From assembly GCA_937871415.1 (NCBI GenBank), contig CALMQD010000004.1, positions 1 to 5,808 of the forward strand: 5,808 nt of DNA. Direction: 5' to 3'. Below the pieces are notes generated by a model that did not search any database, had not been told where the DNA came from, and saw only the letters and a program-made list of their open reading frames with translations. Origin of the DNA: an uncultured Phycisphaerales bacterium (GTDB taxonomy: Bacteria > Planctomycetota > Phycisphaerae > Phycisphaerales > UBA1924). Positions 1-5,773 of this stretch are shown here, piece after piece (position 1 is the stretch's first letter; each line of letters begins with the position of its first letter). Position numbers and translations under genes: made by a program.

Positions 1-1
1 C

Positions 2-562
2 TCAAGCGAGACGCTCCTTCGTGCGTGCCGGGCGGCGTTGGCCCTTGAGGCACCGATTTCGCATGTTGTGGCCGCGGACGGCGCGAACCCGGGGTTGGGT
101 GGGGATCATCTGAACCTGGAAGCAATGGGGGGCCTGCTCGACCGCGCGTTGCTTGTGTCGCAGTTGGCGGCGGTCGATGCGGAACTGGGGGCGGTTTCGG
201 GGGTGAGCGACCGCTCGTCCGGCACTCGTGGCGGTCGACCCGTCTCGCCGACAGCGCTGGCGGCCTGGCGGGGAATCGATCTGCCGCTGGTAGACGCGGG
301 GGATGCCGAACTGATCGTGCAGGCCCTGGAACTCGGCGTGCCCGAGGCGGTGATCGCCGCCGCGACGGGGAATCGCCGGGCGGAGGCCGTAGCAGGGCCC
401 CTTGCCGGGCTCGCTCGGCTCTGCCAGACCGAGGGATCGGAGCGGTCGTGCGGCGTCTGCGCCGGGTGTCGCCGATGGAGCGAGGCACTTCGCAAAGTGC
501 AGGCCAAACGGTCGGGGTCGGAAGCGGTTTCCTCTGCCCCCGCCGCCGCTTCGGCCCCGTAA
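2..562 (+). CDS. QueC-like protein, C-terminal part (partial at left edge)
   Basis: The frame is open from the left edge to a TAA at 560-562, giving about 186 visible residues; the start lies outside the window. Near the end, four cysteines (codons at 422, 449, 458 and 467) are spaced C-x8-C-x2-C-x2-C, with CGVCAGC as the core. This is the zinc-binding pattern of QueC, which uses ATP and ammonia to turn 7-carboxy-7-deazaguanine into preQ0 for queuosine or deazaguanine synthesis. Upstream, DLPLVDAGDAELIVQALELG resembles the QueC stretch where a 'P-L-x-x-x-D-K-A' segment precedes a helix ending in LG, and ALALEAPISHVVAADG fits the strand-helix before it. The ATP-binding SGGxDS loop would be off the left edge. 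Odd points: about 26 residues separate LGVP from the first zinc cysteine, more than I recall for B. subtilis QueC, and the last 20 residues are an Ala/Ser-rich tail. It could be another member of the same ATP-pyrophosphatase superfamily. The zinc motif is seen; the function is inferred. Confidence 0.55.
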   Translation, partial: SSETLLRACRAALALEAPISHVVAADGANPGLGGDHLNLEAMGGLLDRALLVSQLAAVDAELGAVSGVSDRSSGTRGGRPVSPTALAAWRGIDLPLVDAGDAELIVQALELGVPEAVIAAATGNRRAEAVAGPLAGLARLCQTEGSERSCGVCAGCRRWSEALRKVQAKRSGSEAVSSAPAAASAP

Positions 563-732
563 CTCGCCGACCTTCACCCTTCCCGGATCCGTTCGCCGCC
601 GCCTCCGAGGGTTTCGCGGCGACGGAAACGCCGAACGCACCGAGCGATTTCTCTCGGTGTGCGGACCGGGGGCGATCCCAACCGATAAACCACTGGCAAT
701 GATCCCGCCGGGCGCGGGAAGAAAGCGCGTTC
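563..732 (+). promoter_or_regulatory. Leader region upstream of aspartate kinase, with two stem-loops
   Basis: This non-coding 170-base stretch holds two inverted repeats. The first pairs TCGCCGC (593-599) with GCGGCGA (616-622). The second pairs CACCGAG (638-644) with CTCGGTG (653-659) around an 8-base loop and extends to 636-661 through one G-T pair. The second has no T-run after it, so it is a weak intrinsic terminator for the upstream gene and could equally be a leader structure of the kinase mRNA. I see no lysine riboswitch that I can recognise and no convincing -35/-10 pair; GATAAA at 684-689 is the only AT-rich candidate for a -10. A purine-rich GGGAAGAAAG at 716-725 sits seven bases before the kinase ATG and probably serves as its ribosome binding site. 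Confidence 0.4.
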
Positions 733-2106
733 ATGGACCGTACAGGCAAGACGATCGTGGCGAAGTTCGGGGGCTCGAGCGTGGGGGATGCGGCGAAGAT
801 CCGCGCGTGCGCGGCGCGGGTCGCGGCGATGGTGCGCGCGGGCCACCGCGTCGCCGTCGTCGTGTCGGCGATGGGCGACACGACGGACGAACTGCTCGAA
901 CTCGCGGCCGAGGTGGCAACCGAGCCTTCGCGACGAGAACTGGATCAACTGCTCTCGACCGGCGAGATCGTCAGCGTCTCGCTCGTCGCGATGGCGCTGC
1001 AGGGCATGGGCATCGACGGAGTCAGCCTGTCCGGGCAGCAGTGCGGCATCCAGACCGACGCCCAGCACACGCGAGCCCGCATTTCCGGCATCGACGGGAC
1101 CCGGCTCGAGCGGGAGTGGATCGCCGGACGCGTTCCCGTCATCGCCGGATTCCAGGGCGTGCACACCCACGACGACGGGCGTGTCGACGTGACGACGCTG
1201 GGGCGCGGCGGCAGCGACACCACGGCCGTCGCGATCGCCGCGGCCGTGAAGGCCGACGAGTGCCTGATCTTCACCGACGTGGCCGGCGTGTACACCGCCG
1301 ACCCGCGCCTTGTGCCCGACGCGCGGCTCATCGAAGAGATCAGTTACGACGAGATGATGGAGGCCGCCAGCCAGGGCGCGAAGGTCATGCACCTGCGCGC
1401 CGTGGAACTGGCCAGGAAGCACGGCGTGCCGATCCGCGTGCTGCACTCGCATCAGGATTCGCCCGGCACGCTCATCGGCACGCGCAGCGCTCGGGCCGAA
1501 GACGGTGCGGGCCCGCCGGTGAGCACCGTCGCGATCAAGACCGACATCGGGCGCGTGACGTTGAGCAACCTGCCCAACAGGGCCGGGCTCCAGAAGCAGG
1601 TGTTCGAAGCCATGGGCGCCATCGGCCTCATGGTCGATGACATCATCCAGACCGAGAACGGGCGCGCCGGGCTGGTGGAAAACCTCGATCCCCCCGCGCC
1701 CGCCGAGGGCGGGAACGCCCCAGGCCCGTCAATCTCCGACCTCGCGACGATCGTGTTCACGGTCGACCGATCCGACCTCCACGAGGTCAGGCCCGCGATC
1801 GAGCGGGCGCTCGCGGAGATCGGTCAAGGCGAACTGAGGATCGATCTGGGGCTCGCGAAGGTCTCGGCTGTCGGGGCCGGTATGCAATCCCAGTCGGGGG
1901 TTGCCGCGACGCTGTTCGCCGCGATGGGCGAGGCGGGCATCCGGATCGCGAACATCACCACGAGCGAGATCAAGATCTCGTGCATCGTCGATGAACGGGA
2001 CGCCAAGCCGGCCTTGCGGGCGGTTCATCACGCCTTCGGGCTTCACTTGGAGCCGGTCGTGGTTCAAAAGTTCTCGGACCGTCCGATTCGGCCAATGGCG
2101 TCGTAA
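733..2106 (+). CDS. lysC: Aspartate kinase (aspartokinase), monofunctional
   Basis: It phosphorylates L-aspartate with ATP to 4-phospho-aspartate, the first step toward lysine, diaminopimelate, threonine, methionine and isoleucine, in the cytoplasm. The 457-residue protein has the amino-acid kinase domain at about 8-250: nucleotide-binding KFGGSSV at 11-17, the STGE motif at 75-78, LGRGGSDTTA at 156-165 and FTDVAGVYTADPR at 180-192. Two ACT domains follow (about 265-345 and 375-445) and normally bind the inhibitory amino acid. The second shows the typical VSAVGAGM and TSEIKISCIVDE strings. No homoserine dehydrogenase domain is attached. In the first ACT domain, NRAGLQKQVFEAMG replaces the usual PGVA-type helix start, and a Pro/Gly-rich insert (about 319-334) interrupts it. 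The ATG at 733 leaves ten residues before KFGG, as is usual, and has a purine-rich site upstream. The neighbours are not lysine-pathway genes, so regulation is probably by ACT-domain feedback; which amino acid inhibits it cannot be read from the sequence. Confidence 0.95.
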   Translation: MDRTGKTIVAKFGGSSVGDAAKIRACAARVAAMVRAGHRVAVVVSAMGDTTDELLELAAEVATEPSRRELDQLLSTGEIVSVSLVAMALQGMGIDGVSLSGQQCGIQTDAQHTRARISGIDGTRLEREWIAGRVPVIAGFQGVHTHDDGRVDVTTLGRGGSDTTAVAIAAAVKADECLIFTDVAGVYTADPRLVPDARLIEEISYDEMMEAASQGAKVMHLRAVELARKHGVPIRVLHSHQDSPGTLIGTRSARAEDGAGPPVSTVAIKTDIGRVTLSNLPNRAGLQKQVFEAMGAIGLMVDDIIQTENGRAGLVENLDPPAPAEGGNAPGPSISDLATIVFTVDRSDLHEVRPAIERALAEIGQGELRIDLGLAKVSAVGAGMQSQSGVAATLFAAMGEAGIRIANITTSEIKISCIVDERDAKPALRAVHHAFGLHLEPVVVQKFSDRPIRPMAS

Positions 2107-2135
2107 TGCCGAGCAGGAAAGGTCGTTAACCGGTC

Positions 2136-2193
2136 AAGTGCATCATCTTTGTAATGCTTTTTCAGTGAAGTACTTGCAGCTCACAGCAAGTGC
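2136..2193 (+). terminator. Possible weak terminator pair after aspartate kinase
   Basis: Two candidate structures begin 30 bases after the lysC stop. The first is a short stem GCAT (2140-2143) with ATGC (2154-2157), followed directly by five T (2158-2162); the T-run is good but the stem is only four pairs. The second pairs 2170-2177 with 2186-2193 (core ACTTGC/GCAAGT, eight pairs including one G-T) around an 8-base loop and is followed by the T-rich but broken stretch at 2194-2209. Neither is a textbook terminator. Confidence 0.3.
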
Positions 2194-2201
2194 CTCTTTG
2201 T

Positions 2202-2236
2202 GGTTGTTTCGAAAGTTTGAACCGATCAAAACAACC
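2202..2236. repeat. Inverted repeat GGTTGTTT / AAACAACC
   Basis: GGTTGTTT at 2202-2209 is the exact reverse complement of AAACAACC at 2229-2236, with 19 bases between. A shorter alternative (GGTT 2202-2205 with AACC 2220-2223) uses the same left arm. It could be an operator for a dimeric regulator of the downstream gene or simply an RNA hairpin; the arms are AT-rich in a GC-rich genome, which makes chance somewhat less likely. Confidence 0.35.
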
Positions 2237-2283
2237 GGCCGTAGTTCCCCCGAATCACCTGCGAAATAGCTCTCAAATTTGAT

Positions 2284-2371
2284 CTGAGGATGTCCTCCGA
2301 TAGCCTCAGGCGTATCGGCCGCTGCGGTGTCGCTTCGGTCGGTGCGTCGGGCTCCCAACGTGCTCGGAGGA
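2284..2371 (+). promoter_or_regulatory. Candidate 5' leader with anti-Shine-Dalgarno pairing
   Basis: TCCTCCGA at 2293-2300 is perfectly complementary over eight bases to TCGGAGGA at 2364-2371, which contains the ribosome binding site of the secreted-protein gene. Two other pairings compete for the same bases. CTGAGG (2284-2289) pairs with CCTCAG (2304-2309). CCGATAGCC (2297-2305) pairs with GGC-g-TATCGG (2309-2318), giving nine pairs with one bulged G and a TCA loop. Mutually exclusive helices that either hide or free a ribosome binding site are the layout of translational switches. No known riboswitch class is recognised, and whether the RNA folds this way is inferred. Confidence 0.35.
2366..2370 (+). 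promoter_or_regulatory. Strong ribosome binding site deciding the start at 2380
   Basis: GGAGG lies nine bases before the ATG at 2380. The same frame is open from an earlier ATG at 2290, but that start lacks such a site and would put 30 Arg/Ser-rich residues before the signal peptide, so 2380 is preferred. Confidence 0.85.
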
Positions 2372-2379
2372 GATCAGAG

Positions 2380-3615
2380 ATGAAGTCCCAGTGGATCGTT
2401 CGTTCTGCGCGCCTGTGCTTCGTGGCCGCCGCTGTCGGCGCCGTTGCCTCACCCGCCCTTGGCGCGGTGCACGGCTGGAACTGGAACCGCCCGTCGAACT
2501 GGGGCTACAACGCCGGGGTGTCGCAGGGCATCATGGATGCCGGCGGTGTGTTCGAGCAACTGTCATCCACCTTCGACAGCTCGTCGAACCGCTTCACGTT
2601 CTCGATGAAGCTCTCGGCGACGACTTCCAACTACACGAGCGTGCGCCCGGCGGCTCCGAAGATGACCGAGGGCTTCACGCTCATGATGAACAACGGCCCG
2701 GCGTTCGGGAACCCGATCTCGCCGGGCGACCCGCAGAAGCGCGGCATCCTCGCGCAGCTGTTCGTCGAGGGGTACAACCCCGCGGTCGACAGCCCCGGCA
2801 GTTCACCCAGCGCGTGGAACGGCGTGCCGTACTCGGGCCGTCTCTCCGCGTACGCATGGAACGGCAAGCGCATCTTCGCCAACCCCTGGCGCAACGAGGA
2901 CAGTTTCGCCGACGGGTATGCCGATCCCACCGAGAACTTCGACACTCCCGGGCCGATCTTCTACGACGCACCCTACCGCCTGATGACGAGCGTGAACGGC
3001 GGCGTCGGTTCCTCGCAGATCTTCGGCGTCACGGTGGTGAGCAGCGTCACGACGCAGACCCTCGCGCCCGGGCTGTTCCGCGACCGCTACGAGCGGACGT
3101 TCAGCTTCGACATGGATGCGGACCTTGTGAAGGCCTTTAACCCGGTCGGCACGACCCTCGAGCAGCCGGGGATGGCTTGGTACGGGATCGGCTTCGGCGA
3201 CGGCAACGGCGTCATGGCCGCCCCCGACCAGCTCGGCATCTGGATGCTCACGTACAAATACGTCCGCGACACGGTGCCCAGCCCGGACAGCAACACCCCG
3301 CTGGCCCCGGATTTCACGGGCGCGACCGCGGCGGGCGTGGACTACTGGGACGTGGGCGAGATGACGCAGTTCGGCCCTCTGGCGCCGGGCGACGCGCGCA
3401 TCGGTTTCATCCGTGATTACCAGCCGGGGTCGCCGGTGGATCGGCTCGGGTGGGAGACCGCGGGGCCCGTCGGCACCGACACGCAGTTCTACTCCGATGC
3501 GCTCAACGTCGGGTTCTTCGACATGTTCAACCAGTCGACGACGATCGTGCCGGCCCCCGGCGCCGCGGCGCTGGTGGGCCTCGTCGCTCTCGCCGCCACG
3601 CGCCGGCGGCGTTGA
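2380..3615 (+). CDS. Secreted protein of unknown function with PEP-CTERM-like tail
   Basis: This 411-residue protein begins with a clear signal peptide: a basic start (K2, R8, R11), a hydrophobic core at about 12-23 and a likely cleavage after SPALGA (A29). It ends in a PEP-CTERM-like sorting signal: VPAPG at 390-394, a hydrophobic stretch at 395-407 and RRRR at 408-411. In this family an exosortase in the inner membrane cuts near the motif as the protein is exported; no exosortase gene is in the window. The mature part is rich in Gly, Asn, Asp and aromatic residues, suggesting a beta-sheet domain, with only one cysteine (C13, in the signal peptide). The stretch FTLMMNNGP (99-107) through LSAYAWNGK (155-163) loosely recalls domains seen in other exported CTERM proteins, but I cannot name a family or an activity. 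The start is set by GGAGG nine bases upstream. It stands alone between probable terminators, and its leader may control translation. Confidence 0.85.
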   Translation: MKSQWIVRSARLCFVAAAVGAVASPALGAVHGWNWNRPSNWGYNAGVSQGIMDAGGVFEQLSSTFDSSSNRFTFSMKLSATTSNYTSVRPAAPKMTEGFTLMMNNGPAFGNPISPGDPQKRGILAQLFVEGYNPAVDSPGSSPSAWNGVPYSGRLSAYAWNGKRIFANPWRNEDSFADGYADPTENFDTPGPIFYDAPYRLMTSVNGGVGSSQIFGVTVVSSVTTQTLAPGLFRDRYERTFSFDMDADLVKAFNPVGTTLEQPGMAWYGIGFGDGNGVMAAPDQLGIWMLTYKYVRDTVPSPDSNTPLAPDFTGATAAGVDYWDVGEMTQFGPLAPGDARIGFIRDYQPGSPVDRLGWETAGPVGTDTQFYSDALNVGFFDMFNQSTTIVPAPGAAALVGLVALAATRRRR

Positions 3616-3649
3616 GACTCCGCAGCACGCGACGGGCGGGGTGTGAACC

Positions 3650-3673
3650 CGGGCCGAAACAACGACCGGCCCG
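3650..3673. repeat. GC-rich stem-loop after the secreted-protein gene
   Basis: CGGGCCG (3650-3656) pairs with CGGCCCG (3667-3673) around a 10-base loop, 34 bases after the stop codon. No T-run follows. It may protect the mRNA 3' end or be a Rho-type stall; seven GC pairs can also arise by chance at this base composition. Confidence 0.3.
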
Positions 3674-3730
3674 CGCTCCGCGAGCACCGGAGTGATCACG
3701 CCCCGACGGTTCGGGAATCCACACTTGTTC

Positions 3731-3768
3731 CGACGGCCGGTGGGAAATCCGCCGGCCGTCGTGCTTTA
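3731..3768 (+). terminator. Probable terminator between secreted-protein gene and proS
   Basis: CGACGGCCGG (3731-3740) and CCGGCCGTCG (3752-3761) form a perfect ten-pair stem. The loop can extend it by GGG/TCC with wobble pairs to an AAA tip at 3745-3747. The stem is followed by TGCTTTA (3762-3768), a short T-run. It lies 115 bases after the stop of the secreted-protein gene and 34 bases before the proS start. The stem is strong and the T-run weak, so efficient termination is likely but not certain; it could also act as structure in a longer proS leader. Confidence 0.6.
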
Positions 3769-3795
3769 CGCCGTCCTCGCGTACCATCCCGCCCT

Positions 3796-5742
3796 ATGTC
3801 GAGTCAGCACAGCCCCGCCAGCCGGTCCGACACGCCCTCCGCGATCGAATCCCTTCGCGCCGAGCGGCCGGGACGCGGCGTCGTCCACTTCTGGAAGGAC
3901 ACGCTCATCCCGACGACGCGCGAGGCCCCCTCGGACGCCGAGAGCCCGTCGCACATCCTCCTCAGCCGCGCCGGTTACATCCGCAAGCTCGGCTCGGGCA
4001 TCTACGACTACCTGCCCCTGGGGTGGCGCACGCTCCGCAAGATCAGCCAGATCGTGCGCGAGGAAATGGACGCCGCCGGCGCGAGCGAACTCTGCCTGCC
4101 CGTGCTGCTCCCCATCGAGCTCTACGCCCAGACGAAGCGCGACGTGGACTACGGCGACCTGCTCTTCAAGGTTACCGACCGCAAACAGGCCGTCGCGGCC
4201 CTGGGGCCCACGCACGAGGAGCCGATCACCGAGCTCGTGAAGGGCTCGATCAACTCCTACAAGCAGTTGCCGATCAACCTGTACCAGATCCAGACCAAGT
4301 TCCGCGACGAGGCCCGCCCGCGCTCGGGGCTCCTGCGCTGCCGCGAGTTCATCATGAAGGACGCCTACTCGTTCCACACGAGCGTGGACGGAGCGGGAGG
4401 GCTCAACGAGACGTACGACAAGATGCACCGGGCGTACGTCAACGTCTTCAAGCGCTGCGGGCTGGATTTCACGGTCGTCGAGGCCGAGGCGGGCCCCATC
4501 GGCGGCTCGGCGAGCCACGAGTTCATGGTCAACGCGCCCAGCGGCGAAGACACGATCCTCAAATGCCCGGTCTCGGGCTACGCGGCGAACGTCGAGAAGT
4601 GCGAGATCGGCGACCGCGGGGCGTGGACGCTCGACGCCGACCCGACCGGCGAACTCACCGAGGTGCACACGCCGAACCTGCCGGGCATCGACGAGGTCGG
4701 CAAGTTCATGAAGGTCAAACCCGACCGGATGCTCAAGAGCATCGTGTTCAGCGTGCAGGCCGCGAGCGGTGGGGGAGTGGCAGGGGGTGGGGGGGCGAAG
4801 TGGGTGGTCGCGGTGGTCCGCGGCGATCACGACGTGAATGAGGGCAAGGTCAAGGCCGCGGTGCGAGCGCTCACCGGCGACGCCGGGGCGACCGTGGCGC
4901 TGGCCGATGAGAAGGCGGCCCGCGAGGCGGGGTTCGCGATCGGCTACGTCTCGCCGCGGACGGTGAACCTGGTCCCCGGCACGCTCTTGGTCATTGACCA
5001 TGACGCGGCCCAGGGCGGGTTCTGGGCCAGCGGGGCCGACAAGAAAGACCACCACGTCAAGCACTTCAACTGGAAGCGCGAGGTCGGGGCCAAACTCCAC
5101 GACAAGAGTTATGTAAAAGTCTGCGACGTCCGCAACGCCCTCGCCGGCGACCCCTCGCCGCGTGCACCCGGGGCGAAACTCGAGACCGGGCGCGGCATCG
5201 AGGTCGGTCACATCTTCAAACTCGGCACCAAGTACTCCGACGCGATGGGCCTGGCGGTGCTCGATCAGTCGCAGCAGAAGAAATCCGTGATCATGGGGTG
5301 CTACGGGATCGGCGTGAGCCGCACGATGGCATCGAGCGTCGAGCAGAACCACGACGCCGACGGCATCATCTGGCCGGCGCACATCGCCCCGTACCACGTG
5401 ATCATCACGGTGCTCAAGCCCGAGGCGTCCGAACAGGTCGAGTGTGCCCGGCGTCTAGCCGTGGAACTCAGCGCGGCCGGGCTCGATGTGCTGATCGACG
5501 ACCGCGAGGAACGGGCGGGCGTGAAGTTCAAGGACGCGGACCTCATCGGCATCCCGGTGCGACTAACGACGGGCGACAAGGCCCTCGCCGAGGGCGCGGT
5601 GGAGTTCAAGGCTCGCAAAGCGGCCGCACCGGCCGGGGTGAACGGAGCAGGGGGCGCGGGCGGTGCAGGCGGCGGCGGCAAGGGCGAGAACGTGAAGTTC
5701 GCCGAGGTCGTGGCCAAGTGCGTCGCGGCGTGCGGGGTGTGA
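3796..5742 (+). CDS. proS: Prolyl-tRNA synthetase, bacterial type with editing domain
   Basis: It attaches proline to tRNA-Pro in the cytoplasm; the inserted domain removes mischarged alanine. The 648-residue protein shows class II synthetase motifs: RAGYIRKLGSGIYDYLPLG (58-76), the LGPTHEE loop (136-142), motif 2 from FRDEARPR to REFIMKDAYSF (169-193) and motif 3 GCYGIGVSR (501-509). Between motifs 2 and 3, about 250-430, lies the INS editing domain, with HTPNLPGIDE (291-300), K314 (probably matching the editing lysine of E. coli ProRS) and VVRGDHDVNE (340-349). RGIEVGHIFKLGTKYS (466-481) and a C-terminal anticodon-binding domain (about 531-608) complete the fold. E. coli ProRS has 572 residues; the extra length is a Ser/Arg-rich N-terminal extension of about 28 residues, a GGGVAGGGG loop in the editing domain (325-333) and a Gly/Ala insert near the end (about 610-629). 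ATG 3796 is chosen because an upstream in-frame GTG (3643) would run through the 3731-3761 hairpin and add 51 non-conserved residues. No Shine-Dalgarno site precedes 3796. Confidence 0.95.
   Translation: MSSQHSPASRSDTPSAIESLRAERPGRGVVHFWKDTLIPTTREAPSDAESPSHILLSRAGYIRKLGSGIYDYLPLGWRTLRKISQIVREEMDAAGASELCLPVLLPIELYAQTKRDVDYGDLLFKVTDRKQAVAALGPTHEEPITELVKGSINSYKQLPINLYQIQTKFRDEARPRSGLLRCREFIMKDAYSFHTSVDGAGGLNETYDKMHRAYVNVFKRCGLDFTVVEAEAGPIGGSASHEFMVNAPSGEDTILKCPVSGYAANVEKCEIGDRGAWTLDADPTGELTEVHTPNLPGIDEVGKFMKVKPDRMLKSIVFSVQAASGGGVAGGGGAKWVVAVVRGDHDVNEGKVKAAVRALTGDAGATVALADEKAAREAGFAIGYVSPRTVNLVPGTLLVIDHDAAQGGFWASGADKKDHHVKHFNWKREVGAKLHDKSYVKVCDVRNALAGDPSPRAPGAKLETGRGIEVGHIFKLGTKYSDAMGLAVLDQSQQKKSVIMGCYGIGVSRTMASSVEQNHDADGIIWPAHIAPYHVIITVLKPEASEQVECARRLAVELSAAGLDVLIDDREERAGVKFKDADLIGIPVRLTTGDKALAEGAVEFKARKAAAPAGVNGAGGAGGAGGGGKGENVKFAEVVAKCVAACGV
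4771..4804 (+). other. Canonical G-quadruplex motif inside proS
   Basis: Four G-runs (4771-4775, 4783-4787, 4789-4795 and 4802-4804) are separated by loops of 7, 1 and 6 bases, meeting the usual G3+N1-7 rule. They are on the coding strand, so both the DNA and the proS mRNA could form the structure. The stretch encodes the Gly-rich loop of the editing domain. Formation in the cell is inferred, not shown. Confidence 0.6.
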
Positions 5743-5751
5743 GCGCGGTCA

Positions 5752-5773
5752 CGGCGCCGGCGCCGCTCGTTTT
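5752..5773 (+). terminator. Probable terminator after proS
   Basis: CGGCGCCGGCGCCG (5752-5765) is a perfect palindrome that can fold as a five-pair hairpin with a CCGG loop. CTCG and then TTTT (5770-5773) follow, ten bases after the proS stop at 5740-5742. The gap between stem and T-run lowers confidence slightly. Confidence 0.45.

Larger units (their letters stand above)
2107..2283. other. AT-richer intergenic region with inverted repeats
   Basis: By hand count, 2141-2240 is about 43% GC, against clearly GC-rich coding sequence on both sides. No credible open frame is seen on either strand. The stretch carries several inverted repeats (listed separately) and probably contains the end of the kinase transcript and the promoter of the secreted-protein gene. 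TTGAAC at 2217-2222 resembles a -35 box, but I find no matching -10 at the usual distance, so no promoter is called. Confidence 0.5.

Noticed and set aside
90..102. Cluster of G-runs in the QueC-like fragment
   Set aside because: Only three adequate G-runs lie within the allowed spacing, so it does not meet the four-run quadruplex rule.
2..640. Minus-strand open frame opposite the QueC-like fragment
   Set aside because: Arg/Pro-rich and motif-free, while the opposite strand carries the zinc-cysteine motif.
694..709. GG-N10-GC match resembling a sigma-54 promoter before lysC
   Set aside because: Only TGGCA and the final GC match, the TTGC half is poor, and such matches are frequent in GC-rich DNA.
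402..1640. Long plus-strand frame across the QueC-like end and lysC
   Set aside because: It overlaps lysC in another frame and translates to an Arg/Gly-rich protein without any family signature.
2290..2379. N-terminal extension of the secreted protein from ATG 2290
   Set aside because: It would place 30 Arg/Ser-rich residues before a normal signal peptide, and the strong GGAGG site belongs to ATG 2380.
3643..3795. Upstream GTG start for proS
   Set aside because: It adds 51 non-conserved residues and reads through a terminator-like hairpin.
3766..5397. Long open frame on the minus strand opposite proS
   Set aside because: It lies wholly antisense to a gene with unmistakable synthetase motifs. 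Its product is rich in Arg, Asp and Val without motifs, as expected for the mirror of a GC-rich gene.
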